The translations under genes and the position numbers were made by a program. From CAZQVN01 sp964596775 (GTDB lineage Bacteria > Eisenbacteria > RBG-16-71-46 > JABDJR01 > JAWXBZ01), in the NCBI GenBank assembly GCA_964596775.1, contig CAZQVN010000032.1, positions 1 through 40,980 on the forward strand: a DNA stretch of 40,980 bases. Direction: 5' to 3'. Positions 1-8,261 of this stretch are shown here, in pieces; within the stretch, counting starts at the first letter, position 1; each line of letters starts with the position of its first letter. The notes under the pieces were generated by a model. The model was not told the DNA's origin. It did not search any database and saw nothing but the letters and a program-made list of their open reading frames with translations.

Positions 1-2757
1 TCTACTTCTTCTGCGGGGGACTGGATCTATACCCACGCTAAACCCGGAAGGACCCCCACTATTAGTCAAGAAGACGCAATCGATACGGTCGCCAGCTACT
101 ATAATCTTGCCAATGCAGTGTCTCGTGGCACGCCGAATCTATGCGTGTTTGTCGACTCTACAGACACACCTCATCTTGCTTGGCATTGCACAGTGCAGGG
201 TGACAGTATGCCCGTGGTCGATGCATTTGTTAACGCGGACGACGGCAACATCTTGGATGCGGGTGATGCTCTAGCTTATGCCAATGGAACCGGGAATGTA
301 TTCAACCCGGACCCGGTTTCTGCAGAGCATGACTCGACGCTTACGGATTCGAGCAGCGTTAGCATTGTGATCGGTGCTACTCTAACAGACTTGGAAGGTC
401 CGGATGGCGAGGGGCATTCCTATCTTAGGGGTACGTATTGTTACAACGACAAGTATCCCCTGCTCTATGGTTGCCCAACGGGGCTATATCCTACTGTTTT
501 ATATATGAGTTCAACGAATTTCTATTTTGGAAGAGGCGAGTCAGGATTTGATGATACAAACTGCTATTTTCATATCACTGAGTTCGCGAAGTACCTCACA
601 AACACAATTGGAACTGATGTACCAACTGGCGCAGCGGCTCCGAAATATGATCCACACTCAGGTAAGAACGCCCCGCCAGCCTACGATCCAGGTTTAAATT
701 GGATAATTATCGGACACGAGGATAATGTGGACTCAAATTGTAATGATACTGTTTCCCACCCCAACAATGGAGAGGATCAAGACTTAATAATTCATGAATA
801 TGTACATGCGATTCAAGAATACAAACGTCCTGGTCAGTGGACTGGTAGGGGCGTGAGCCCAGAAATGAACAGAATTCGGGAAGGTTATGCTGACTATGCT
901 GCCATATCGTATCGTCGTTCCTTGAGTAACTATGAAGTCAAGAAGCTAGGCCTTTGGACCATTAGAACTCATGACCACAATTTCAGGCAATTACAAGACT
1001 CATACACCTATCAAAACGCCAATTTTGATCGAAACGGCAGTGATGTTCATGAGCCGGGAGGTATTTTATGGGCTTCGACGCTGATGGATATTGAAGAGGC
1101 TCTAGGAAGAGAAAAGGCAAATCGAATTATCTTCGAGTCGATGCATCAAGCTTCCAAGACTTGGAAAATGAAGGAAGAGGCAGCACCGAGCGTGGTTAGA
1201 ACCGCGCTTCAGCAGTATGGTCCTGAAGAAGCTGGCATTGTTGTTAGAATTTTAGCAGAGCGGGGCTTTTTCCCAATTCAACGAGGGACCATTACAGCTA
1301 GCACCCTGTGGAATAGCCCCGTGTTGATAAGCGGAGATCTCAAGGTTCCGGAAGGAGTTACTCTCACGATTGTCTGGCCAGCATTACTCGCTTTTGCACC
1401 AAACGATTCGGCAAACTTGGGCTTCGATTCAGACAAAATCGAATTCATCGTTGAAGGGAGTCTGAATATTCATTCGATAGAAGGCGCCGGCCAAGTCATC
1501 TGTGTATCGTCAGGGACACCTGCAACCTATCCAACACAATGGGGGCTAGGGACTGAAGGAGACTGGTGGGGCGTCTACTTCAGTCATCTTGGCGGAAGCG
1601 GATCACTGGAGTATGCAGACATCCGGCACTCGCAATGGGGGGTGGTCAGCGGCAACGACAATGCGACCACAATCTCCAACAGCACCTTTGCCGACAATGA
1701 GCTGTCGGATATCAAGTCGAGCACCGTATCGACAGGTCTAGAAATTACCGACTGTGACATCGACATCGGCGGTGGGATAGGGATGGACTTGGGGACCGCG
1801 CAGATTGTTTCCTTCAACGTTATTACAGGAAACGAGGACAGCGATGTTGGGATTCTCTGTAGCCCTGTGGCATCGGGGTCGGATACCACACCGATAACAA
1901 TGAACACTGTTGTTGGTCTCGAGGTTGGTACTGGAATTCTGCTTCAAGGCGACAGCACTGCCGTCTTGGTAAGCAACACGATTGACGATTGTCAAACAGG
2001 AATCGGCATCGCGCGAGGCAAGCATCTGATCGGGACGGAGGATGTCGACAGCGATAATACTCTCACCAGCAACACGGTCGGTATTCAAGCCAGTCGATCA
2101 GGTCCTGGTAACTGCCCAACGAGTGTGTTTATGGAGGCTCGCGTTCGCAACACACGACTGGAGTTTTACTCTTTAGGTATCAATACAGTCAAGGTGGCGG
2201 AGGACGGCATTGCGCTGGTCGAGCTGGGTACGGTCGCTCACAGTGGCAACTCAGTGCCGGATGAGGGAAGAAACGCGTTCCTCGGTAGACCGGGGACTCC
2301 GGTTCCCGTGGCGATCCAGAATTCTTCCTCCTGTGGCACGGTTCTGGCCAAGGGGAATTATTTTGGACCGAATGCCGGGACCATTTCCGGGGCCGTTGAT
2401 ACGACGGGGTCTCTGACTACAGATCCGATGAGCATCGGACCTCGAATCCAGGTTGAGCCCGTCCCGCCTGTCAAGGACTTGGTTCTTCTTGGGGTATCTC
2501 CGAACCCGGTTTCCGATTCGGCTGCCATCATCTTCGAGGTGGGTGATGGGCCCATTGAGGTTGGAGCATCCATCTTTGATGTCTCTGGTCGCCTGGTGTG
2601 GCATATGGGCCCGGAGATTCTCGAATCCGGTCGTCATTCGATTACCTGGGGCGGAAGGGACGACACGGGCCGGAGCGTTTCGAGCGGACTGTTCTTCCTG
2701 CGGTTGACCAGACCAGGCAAGTCTCCGATCCAGAGTCGGATAGTCGTTTTTCGTTAG
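1..2757 (+). CDS. Secreted M36-like zinc metallopeptidase with beta-helix and FlgD-type C-terminal domain (5' end outside window)
   Basis: The frame is open from base 1, so the start and signal peptide lie upstream; the GTG at 118 is internal. The first ~100 residues resemble the FTP/PepSY propeptide of thermolysin- and fungalysin-type peptidases. The catalytic part carries HEYVH (793-807) and, 25 residues after the second His, EGYADYAA with the likely third zinc ligand Glu at 880-882. This is the gluzincin arrangement, closest to family M36. From about 1300 to 2350 the protein is Gly/Asn/Thr-rich with short periodic strands, typical of a right-handed beta-helix. The end (about 2470-2757) has PNPVSD, FDVSGRLVW and a final RIVVFR, the FlgD-Ig/type IX-like sorting domain. 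Likely role: an exported, surface-bound or released protease. It is more AT-rich than most of the window. Peptidase class is fairly sure; substrate unknown. Confidence 0.85.
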   Translation, partial: STSSAGDWIYTHAKPGRTPTISQEDAIDTVASYYNLANAVSRGTPNLCVFVDSTDTPHLAWHCTVQGDSMPVVDAFVNADDGNILDAGDALAYANGTGNVFNPDPVSAEHDSTLTDSSSVSIVIGATLTDLEGPDGEGHSYLRGTYCYNDKYPLLYGCPTGLYPTVLYMSSTNFYFGRGESGFDDTNCYFHITEFAKYLTNTIGTDVPTGAAAPKYDPHSGKNAPPAYDPGLNWIIIGHEDNVDSNCNDTVSHPNNGEDQDLIIHEYVHAIQEYKRPGQWTGRGVSPEMNRIREGYADYAAISYRRSLSNYEVKKLGLWTIRTHDHNFRQLQDSYTYQNANFDRNGSDVHEPGGILWASTLMDIEEALGREKANRIIFESMHQASKTWKMKEEAAPSVVRTALQQYGPEEAGIVVRILAERGFFPIQRGTITASTLWNSPVLISGDLKVPEGVTLTIVWPALLAFAPNDSANLGFDSDKIEFIVEGSLNIHSIEGAGQVICVSSGTPATYPTQWGLGTEGDWWGVYFSHLGGSGSLEYADIRHSQWGVVSGNDNATTISNSTFADNELSDIKSSTVSTGLEITDCDIDIGGGIGMDLGTAQIVSFNVITGNEDSDVGILCSPVASGSDTTPITMNTVVGLEVGTGILLQGDSTAVLVSNTIDDCQTGIGIARGKHLIGTEDVDSDNTLTSNTVGIQASRSGPGNCPTSVFMEARVRNTRLEFYSLGINTVKVAEDGIALVELGTVAHSGNSVPDEGRNAFLGRPGTPVPVAIQNSSSCGTVLAKGNYFGPNAGTISGAVDTTGSLTTDPMSIGPRIQVEPVPPVKDLVLLGVSPNPVSDSAAIIFEVGDGPIEVGASIFDVSGRLVWHMGPEILESGRHSITWGGRDDTGRSVSSGLFFLRLTRPGKSPIQSRIVVFR

Positions 2758-2769
2758 AGGAGGCTTTAT

Positions 2770-3342
2770 ATGAATACCATTACGAGGATTCTAAGCTCGG
2801 TCGTCATATCAGTGACCTTTCTAAGCACCGTGGCCGTTGCAGACGTCGTTCAAAGACCCGCGGAAGGTGTGGTTTTGCCGGAGGATGGATCCGGATTCGC
2901 AAAAGTAGCGCTCCGCTTTGATCTTGCTGGCCTTCGCGAAGGAGCGGGTCGTACGGTCCAATCAGCTGTGGTCGATTGGGAGATCCCGACCATGCCCGCC
3001 GAAGAAGAGTCGAAGTTTCTGGTCTACCGCCTGAGTCGCGCCTGGGGACCCCTGGGGCCAGCTTCTCTGGACGTCATCGCGGCATTGGACAATGGAGCGG
3101 ACGATATCCGGTCCGTCTTTCCCCAGGACCATGCCAGGGTAGGTAGACGAGTTGTCCGGATCATAGTCACCGATCTGGCTCGGGAGGTGCTAGACTTGAA
3201 CGGAACCTCGTTGAGTATTCTCGTGTCGAGCCCGAGCGTGTCACGTTTGGCATTTTCGCAGGGACTGGCAAATGTGCATCTTACAATCCGTTATGGCTTT
3301 CTGGGAGAAGCGGCCCCTCTGTTCCGCTCCGGGAGCGACTGA
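2770..3342 (+). CDS. Small secreted protein, possible DNRLRE-like domain
   Basis: 190 residues. ATG at 2770 follows GAGGAGG by 7 nt and lies 12 nt after the upstream stop, so it is probably co-transcribed with the metallopeptidase. An N-terminal signal peptide is clear (hydrophobic stretch SSVVISVTFLSTVAVA, cleavage probably after VAVA). The mature part has the alternating hydrophobic pattern of a beta-sandwich: KVALRFDL, then a strand with VDWEIP, VYRLSRAW, VRIIVTDLAREVL. This order is reminiscent of DNRLRE domains found on secreted proteins, but the match is from memory of the pattern only. It lacks the C-terminal FlgD-type domain of its neighbours, so it is probably periplasmic or released. 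Function unknown. Confidence 0.8.
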   Translation: MNTITRILSSVVISVTFLSTVAVADVVQRPAEGVVLPEDGSGFAKVALRFDLAGLREGAGRTVQSAVVDWEIPTMPAEEESKFLVYRLSRAWGPLGPASLDVIAALDNGADDIRSVFPQDHARVGRRVVRIIVTDLAREVLDLNGTSLSILVSSPSVSRLAFSQGLANVHLTIRYGFLGEAAPLFRSGSD

Positions 3343-3364
3343 TATCCTCCCGGCGCCACTTCAG

Positions 3365-5929
3365 ATGACGCGCCGCTGGTTCCGTTCTTTCGGAATTGTC
3401 GCTTTCCTTGCGACCGTGACAACGGGTGCCGCTGGGGCGGCTACTCCATTGATTGACAAGTTTGTGAATTCCAACGGAAAGCTTGATCTAGAATCGCTCC
3501 GCAGAACTCGTTACGAGGGCCCGCTCGATCCAACAGGCTTAAGCATTGATCTCAGTTCTAAGGACGGGCCGAGGATCGATCTCTCCAGCCCTGCGTCACC
3601 ATCCGTCGCCGGGGATGAGTTCTGGTGGGATGGATTTGCCGGAACCGCACTCAGGGATGAGGTCCTTTGCCTGGCCATGTACCAGGGCAGCCTGTACGCC
3701 GGTGGTTTTTTCAAATCGGCCGGAGGAGTTCCGGGAACCAATAGAATTGCCCGATGGGATGGCATTCAGTGGCATCCTCTGGGAATCGGATTGAACGCAA
3801 CCGTTCGAGCATTGACTGTCTTCATGGGCGAATTGATTATAGGCGGACACTTCCTCACCACAGGAGGCGTTCCCACCAAGCTCATCGTACGTTGGAACGG
3901 ATCCGAATGGCTCCCATTTGGAAGTGGAGCCAATGGAATCGTATATTCGCTTGCGACCTGTGGTGACACGCTGATCGTTGGCGGGGGCTTCACTCAAATC
4001 GCCGGGGTTTCGGCCAATCGCATTGCCTGGTGGGATGGAAGCACGGCACATCCTTTTGGCAGCGGATTGAGCAACACTGTCTATGCCATAACTTCCTGGA
4101 ATGGTTCAATCGTCGCCGGAGGCCAATTCGGTGCCTCGGGAGCGACAACTGTCAGTCGCATTGGGATCTGGAATGGGACGGCATGGTCGGAACTGGGTGG
4201 AGGTACCAACGCGGCCGTACGGGCCCTGACCGCTCACGGATCCAACCTTGTGGCGGGGGGAGACTTCACGCTTGCGGGTGGAGCCCCGGTCGGCTATGTC
4301 GCCAAGTGGGACGGGATATCCTGGAATAATCTGGGTGGGGGGGTCAACAATACAGTCAATGCCCTCTGCTCGACCGCAGACGGAGTCTATGCCGCCGGCT
4401 GGTTCAATCAGGCGGGCGGCGTTTCCGTGAATCGAATCGCTCGATGGGACGGCGTTTCCTGGAACGATGTCGGTGGTGGCGTACTGGGGGATGGGTTCTC
4501 ACCCTGGCTGAATGTGCTCAATGCTACGAATGGCTTGGTACATGCTGGCGGATATTTTGACGAAGCCGGCGGAGCAGAAGCGATCAATCTCGGAACCTGG
4601 GATGGAAACGCCTGGAGTTCCGACATGAGCAACTCCGGGAATGGTCTCGCCGGAGGCAATGGACCGAACGCGATGGCCGTGTTTCAGGGAGATCTGATTG
4701 TGGCCGGGTCCTTTTCTAGGGCGGCGGGCCAGGTGGTCAATTCGCTTGCGCGATGGAACGGGACCTCGTGGAGTGGATTCGGAAGCGGACCAGGGGGCGG
4801 CGGTGTCGCAATAGTGTTCGTTCACAATGACCGACTGTATGTCGGTGGGTTGTTCACATCCATCGATGGGGTAGCAGCGAACAACATTGCGGAATGGGAT
4901 GGAACAACATGGCGGGCACTGGATAGCGGGACCAATGGAACCGTCCGGGCCATAGGAAGTTGGAACGGAGATCTTTACGCTGGAGGTAGCTTTACGGCCG
5001 CAGGCGGCGCAGCCGCGAACAATGTGGCACGCTGGGACGGGTCCACATGGAGCCCGCTTGGCTCAGGGGTTTCCAATATATCTACCTGGGGGGTTCTCTG
5101 CTTCGGCGTATATGACAACACCTTGATCGTTGGAGGTGACTTCCAGAACGCAGGCGGGATGTCGGCCAACGCAGTTGCCCGGTGGGACGGTGCCAACTGG
5201 AGTACGCTGGGGACGGGTATGACGATAGCATTTCCATCGTCCCCAGCCGTTTACACGCTGAGCATTTATGGTGGGAACCTGGTCGCGGGGGGACTCTTCA
5301 CAACGGCCGGAGGCGTCGCGGCCAAGTGTCTGGCTCTTTGGAACGGCACGAGCTGGAACAAATTCAGTCAGGAAGTCTCGTCCACTGTTTATGACAGCAT
5401 CATCTACGGACAGAACCTTGTCGTGGGAGGGTTCTTCACGTCCGCGGCAGGAGCGACCGTGAATCATATTGCGTCTTGGAGCGGGACATCATGGACTTCG
5501 CTTGGATCCGGAGTCGAAGGCTGGGTCGACGCGCTCGCCGTGTATCAAGGCAGCCTCTATGCGGGAGGCAACTTCACCTGGGCCGGCCTTAAGTCCTCGA
5601 TGCTTGTAGCTCGCTGGACAGACCCTGCCGTTTCATCCGTTTCGGAGTCCCCCCGAGTTCAGGTGCCGACGGCCTTCCCGAATCCGTTCAGGACAAGCAC
5701 GTCCCTGACTTACGAGTTGCCCCTTACGGGATCCTACCGGCTCGTGGTCTACGACGTTTCCGGGCGGCGGGTAAGGACGCTTGCGGACCAGTTCCTGGAG
5801 TCAGGGCAGACGAGCCTCACTTGGGATGGTCGAAACGAGGCTGGATTAGCAGTCGGACCGGGGACTTACTTTCTCAGTCTCTCTGGCCCCACAAGCGTGC
5901 CGTGCCTCAAGGTCGTTCGCATCCCGTAG
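3365..5929 (+). CDS. Secreted 14-repeat GGxF/WDG beta-propeller protein with FlgD-type C-terminal domain
   Basis: ATG at 3365 was chosen because it places a signal peptide at the N-terminus (TRRWFRSF, then IVAFLATVTTGAAGAA); an upstream in-frame ATG-like start at 3272 would lie inside the previous gene and add an uncleaved leader. 854 residues. Fourteen repeats of about 45-60 residues follow the pattern LYAGGxFTxAGGVxxNxIARWDGxxWxxLG, resembling Rax2/DUF5122-type propeller blades. The last ~85 residues hold FPNPF, VVYDVSGRRVRTL, TWDGRNEAG and GTYFLSL, the FlgD-Ig/type IX-like domain, ending KVVRIP. Third gene of the run, 22 nt after the previous stop, with no strong ribosome site. Such proteins are probably cell-surface; no enzyme motif is visible. 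The stop codon is only 27 bp from the IS3 inverted repeat. Confidence 0.85.
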   Translation: MTRRWFRSFGIVAFLATVTTGAAGAATPLIDKFVNSNGKLDLESLRRTRYEGPLDPTGLSIDLSSKDGPRIDLSSPASPSVAGDEFWWDGFAGTALRDEVLCLAMYQGSLYAGGFFKSAGGVPGTNRIARWDGIQWHPLGIGLNATVRALTVFMGELIIGGHFLTTGGVPTKLIVRWNGSEWLPFGSGANGIVYSLATCGDTLIVGGGFTQIAGVSANRIAWWDGSTAHPFGSGLSNTVYAITSWNGSIVAGGQFGASGATTVSRIGIWNGTAWSELGGGTNAAVRALTAHGSNLVAGGDFTLAGGAPVGYVAKWDGISWNNLGGGVNNTVNALCSTADGVYAAGWFNQAGGVSVNRIARWDGVSWNDVGGGVLGDGFSPWLNVLNATNGLVHAGGYFDEAGGAEAINLGTWDGNAWSSDMSNSGNGLAGGNGPNAMAVFQGDLIVAGSFSRAAGQVVNSLARWNGTSWSGFGSGPGGGGVAIVFVHNDRLYVGGLFTSIDGVAANNIAEWDGTTWRALDSGTNGTVRAIGSWNGDLYAGGSFTAAGGAAANNVARWDGSTWSPLGSGVSNISTWGVLCFGVYDNTLIVGGDFQNAGGMSANAVARWDGANWSTLGTGMTIAFPSSPAVYTLSIYGGNLVAGGLFTTAGGVAAKCLALWNGTSWNKFSQEVSSTVYDSIIYGQNLVVGGFFTSAAGATVNHIASWSGTSWTSLGSGVEGWVDALAVYQGSLYAGGNFTWAGLKSSMLVARWTDPAVSSVSESPRVQVPTAFPNPFRTSTSLTYELPLTGSYRLVVYDVSGRRVRTLADQFLESGQTSLTWDGRNEAGLAVGPGTYFLSLSGPTSVPCLKVVRIP

Positions 5930-5956
5930 CTCGTGCCATTGCCTGCGTTTCCTCCC

Positions 5957-5968
5957 GTAAGCTCCCCC
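5957..5968 (+). repeat. Left terminal inverted repeat of the IS3 element
   Basis: Twelve bases GTAAGCTCCCCC, perfectly complementary to 7144-7155. Similarity resumes inward with GTAGACAG. The orfB stop codon lies immediately inside this repeat. Confidence 0.8.
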
Positions 5969-5969
5969 G

Positions 5970-6773
5970 TCAAGTAGACAGTTCGAGAGTGTACTCCCGG
6001 AGGCTGGTTTCCCTCGGCAAGAACGTAAGCGGCGGCACCCGGCCGAGACTGTCGTGGGGCCGCTCGGTGTTGTAATCCTTCAGCCATTCCTCGGTTGCAG
6101 TGCGAATGTCCCTCATCGACTCGAACACGTAGGCGTCCAAAACGCCCTGGCGATAACTGCGATTGAAGCGTTCGATATAGGCGTTCTGATCCGGCTTCCC
6201 CGGCTGGATGTAGTGAAGTTCGATCCCTTCCTCCCGGCACCAGTCCGCAAGTGCTTCAGCGATGAATTCCGGGCCGTTGTCTACCCGAAGAGCATTGGGT
6301 TTGCCATGAACACTGATCAGCTCCTCCAGGACCTGGACGACACGACGGCTCGGTATGGAAAATCCGGGTACGATAGCCAATCCTTCTCGATTCCCTTCAT
6401 CGAGGATCGTGAGGGCACGGAATCTCCGACCGCCATAGAGCGCGTCATGAACGAAATCCATGGCCCAGGTGTGATTCAGCGCGGCAGGCGCGTCCAGTGG
6501 CTGGCGAAGTCGCTTCGGCAACCGACGCTTCGTACGACGCTTCTGGTTGAGCCCCAGAGCCTTATACACGCGATAGAGCCTCTTGTAATTCCAAGGAAAG
6601 AAAGCTGTTCGGATCCGGTCCGCGCACTTCCAGAACCCATCATGGGGGTGACGGTCGATGACCGCATTAAACGCCGCGATCACTGGCGCATCTCGTTCCA
6701 CACTGGACTGGGGAGGTCGGTAGTACGCCGCCCGTGACAGGCAGACGATCTGGCAGGACCGACTGATCGACAA
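5970..6773 (-). CDS. IS3-family transposase OrfB (DDE catalytic subunit)
   Basis: 267 residues counted from the TTG at 6773, the only usual start codon in the frame. Reading back, the frame stays open to about 6863 and encodes a typical OrfB N-terminus (QPKVVTPSARREV...), so the natural product is probably the OrfA-OrfB fusion made by -1 frameshifting. The order is the HTH_21-type region (SRAAYYRPP), then the rve/DDE core: first Asp in WAMDFVHDAL, second in RVDNGPEFI, Glu in YIERFNRSYR, followed by DYNTERPHDSLG and PPLTF. It makes the strand cuts and transfers that move the element. All three catalytic acids are present and there is no internal stop, so it may be active. Confidence 0.92.
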   Translation of the reverse strand: MSISRSCQIVCLSRAAYYRPPQSSVERDAPVIAAFNAVIDRHPHDGFWKCADRIRTAFFPWNYKRLYRVYKALGLNQKRRTKRRLPKRLRQPLDAPAALNHTWAMDFVHDALYGGRRFRALTILDEGNREGLAIVPGFSIPSRRVVQVLEELISVHGKPNALRVDNGPEFIAEALADWCREEGIELHYIQPGKPDQNAYIERFNRSYRQGVLDAYVFESMRDIRTATEEWLKDYNTERPHDSLGRVPPLTFLPRETSLREYTLELST

Positions 6774-6823
6774 GTCGTATTCCGATGCCAGAATCGCCGC
6801 GACCTCCCGGCGCGCAGACGGCG

Positions 6824-7096
6824 TTACAACTTTCGGTTGAGCACGTCCTTGATCGCGGCGTTTTCAAGCGCCAGATCAGCATACATTCGTTTCAGCTTGG
6901 CGTTCTCGGCTTCGAGTTCCTTGAGACGTTTCAGGTCGGGCACAGTAGCCCCCGCATACTTTCGCTTCCAATTGAAGTACGTGTTCCGGCTGATGCCATG
7001 TTTTCGGAGGATCTCGGCGACCGGAACCCCCGCTTCGCCATCCTTCAGAATCGCCACGATCTGTGTTTCGTTGTGCTTGGATTTCTTCATTTCCAC
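6824..7096 (-). CDS. IS3-family transposase OrfA (helix-turn-helix protein)
   Basis: 90 residues. Begins KKSKHNETQIVAILKDGEAG, the HTH_Tnp_1 fold that binds the element's ends, with the recognition region HGISRNTYFNWKRKY. A leucine-zipper coiled coil follows (LKRLKELEAENAKLKRMY) and the protein ends LNRKL. In IS3 elements OrfA alone regulates transposition and, fused to OrfB by frameshift, forms the transposase. A GGAGGT-like site lies just upstream of the start (complement of 7095-7100). The reading frame is intact. Confidence 0.92.
   Translation of the reverse strand: MEMKKSKHNETQIVAILKDGEAGVPVAEILRKHGISRNTYFNWKRKYAGATVPDLKRLKELEAENAKLKRMYADLALENAAIKDVLNRKL
6830..6833 (-). other. Probable -1 programmed frameshift site (A-AAG) between orfA and orfB
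   Basis: On the minus strand the end of orfA reads CTC AAC CGA AAG TTG TAA, and the -1 frame reads CCG AAA GTT GTA ACG into orfB. The tetramer AAAG three codons from the orfA stop is a slip sequence used in this family. The orfB frame continues without interruption from here, as expected for a fusion product. Not tested; inferred from position and family behaviour. Confidence 0.6.
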
Positions 7097-7134
7097 CTCC
7101 CGGATGGGCTCCGGGAGAGTTTACACCTGGCTGT

Positions 7135-7620
7135 CTACGAACTGGGGGAGCTTACGAGCCCACTAACCTGAATCGCAACGAAGACGTTATCTCGAATTAC
7201 ACAACTCGAATCGAGAACAAGGATGCCGCCGCCGAACTTAGGACTAGTGTACCCTCTGCCCCCCGTGATCGTGAATCCTTCCACAGTTGTTCGGGTGTCT
7301 TCACCATTCATAATCTTGATCACGGAGTCATCTGCGTTCCGTCCGTCGATGGTCGTATTCTCCGGGCCCGATTCGGATCTCAGAACGATAGAATTCCCGC
7401 GAAAGTCGAGATTCTCTACGTAGTACCCGGCTTTCACGAGCAAAGTGTCGCCAGGGGAAGCGGCGTCGATCGCATCCTGGATTCGGACGAATGGAGCGGA
7501 AGGAGAAGGGCCGACGACCAAGGTTGTGGCGAAGGTTGGGGCGCAATGGGAAACCAGGGCCAGGACGGTCAGAATCGTCGCGGCGACACCAATGTGCTGA
7601 TGCTTCACCAGTTGTCGCAC
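7135..7620 (-). CDS. Secreted beta-helix (DUF1565/pectate-lyase-like) protein, 3' end cut off by the IS3 element
   Basis: Starts at GTG 7620, with GGGAGG 10 nt upstream on the minus strand. A signal peptide (AATILTVLALVSHCAPTFA) is followed by VRIQDAIDAASPGDTLLVKAG, the usual opening of DUF1565/right-handed beta-helix proteins, and by turns such as GNSIVLRSESGPENTTIDG and VEGFTITGG. Only about three or four coils remain: native sequence ends near residue 154 (VSG), after which seven residues and a stop come from the IS end. Members of this class are normally several hundred residues long and here would be expected to end in a FlgD-type domain. The missing 3' half is not found on the other side of the element. 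The product is probably non-functional. Confidence 0.75.
   Translation of the reverse strand: MRQLVKHQHIGVAATILTVLALVSHCAPTFATTLVVGPSPSAPFVRIQDAIDAASPGDTLLVKAGYYVENLDFRGNSIVLRSESGPENTTIDGRNADDSVIKIMNGEDTRTTVEGFTITGGRGYTSPKFGGGILVLDSSCVIRDNVFVAIQVSGLVSSPSS
7144..7155 (-). repeat. Right terminal inverted repeat of the IS3 element
   Basis: GGGGGAGCTTAC on the plus strand, the exact complement of 5957-5968. It marks the orfA-proximal end. The truncated beta-helix gene enters this repeat and picks up a stop codon inside the element. Confidence 0.8.
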
Positions 7621-7689
7621 GATCTGGAAGCCTCCCGGTCAAAACTCATTTCGACAATCTACATTATAGAGGAGCCAGGCTCGGGGCGG

Positions 7690-7880
7690 TGAGTCAATGG
7701 CGCCGATCGAATCCCGGTGGACTGCGATGAAATCGTTCCAGGAGACTCTTGCGGTTTCGCTCCGAAGGCGGGTTCGATGTCATGTCTGCGGAGGATGCGG
7801 GTAATGCGACGAGCTTCGGCGAAGTCGAATCCTGCCAGCCGGTCAAACGCCTGAGCTGCCGATTTTCCTGCTGAAGGACC
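7690..7880 (-). pseudogene. Remnant of an integrase-core (rve) transposase
   Basis: On the minus strand one frame reads ARRITRILRRHDIEPAFG and, after a frameshift near 7745-7755, a second frame reads SWNDFIAVHRDSIGAID. Together these match the stretch before and into the first catalytic Asp of a common integrase-core transposase (pattern ILRRHGIxPAPER...TWKxFIxxHxDVLAxxDF). The rest of the gene is absent. The frameshift and small size make it clearly dead. Assignment rests on recall of the family pattern. Confidence 0.6.
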
Positions 7881-7931
7881 CGGGCGGTTCCTGTAGAATT
7901 CAGTTGTCATCCAAACAGGGAAGTACCTCAA

Positions 7932-8261
7932 ATGAAACAAGTTGATAAAACTGATCGCAATCTCGAAGAGGTCCTAAAGCGGCTGATTTCTGCCTATCGG
8001 CCTAACGCTGCTTATTTGTTCGGATCCAAGGCTCGAGGGGATGCGGGGCCGGATAGCGACTTCGACATTCTACTTGTCGTCGAGGATGATGCTCCGGCGG
8101 AGAGACGGCGCAGTCGGCTTGCCTATGAGGTACTTCGGGGAACCGGAACAGCTGCGGATATTCTGGTCTGGACCCAGTCTTCATTCGATGCCCGCAGACA
8201 TCTTCGGGCCTCCCTTCCTGCCACCGTTCTCCGTGAGGGTCGTCTTCTCTATGCCGCTTGA
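7932..8261 (+). CDS. MNT-type nucleotidyltransferase (HEPN-partner antitoxin family)
   Basis: 109 residues, with the minimal nucleotidyltransferase signature: LFGSKARGDAGPDSDFDILL, in which GS (31-32) and Asp43/Asp45 form the nucleotide- and metal-binding site; Asp76 in ADILV is the likely third acid. It overlaps the HEPN gene by 11 nt and they must be co-translated. In studied HEPN-MNT modules the MNT partner neutralises the HEPN ribonuclease, in some cases by AMP transfer to a Tyr. A TAGAAT -10-like box lies at 7894-7899, about 30 nt before the ATG; no convincing -35. All catalytic residues are present. Confidence 0.88.
   Translation: MKQVDKTDRNLEEVLKRLISAYRPNAAYLFGSKARGDAGPDSDFDILLVVEDDAPAERRRSRLAYEVLRGTGTAADILVWTQSSFDARRHLRASLPATVLREGRLLYAA

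Larger units (their letters stand above)
5957..7155 (-). mobile_element. IS3-family insertion sequence (IS407-like group)
   Basis: About 1.2 kb, bounded by imperfect inverted repeats: GTAAGCTCCCCC at 5957-5968 and its exact complement at 7144-7155, with a further shared GTAGACAG a few bases inward on each side. It holds orfA and orfB in overlapping frames on the minus strand, the standard IS3 layout, and both frames are intact. Length and OrfA/OrfB style fit the IS407 group; group assignment is tentative. No 3-5 bp target duplication is found: the flanks read ..CTCCC at left and GAGCC.. at right. Lack of duplication, and the half beta-helix gene on one side only, suggest that DNA next to the element was deleted or that two copies recombined. 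Confidence 0.9.

Noticed and set aside
3272..3364. Earlier start for the 14-repeat protein at 3272
   Set aside because: It lies inside the preceding gene and would bury the signal peptide.
8041..8250. Longer HEPN protein starting at 8041
   Set aside because: It is the nucleotidyltransferase gene in the wrong frame; HEPN similarity begins after 8251.
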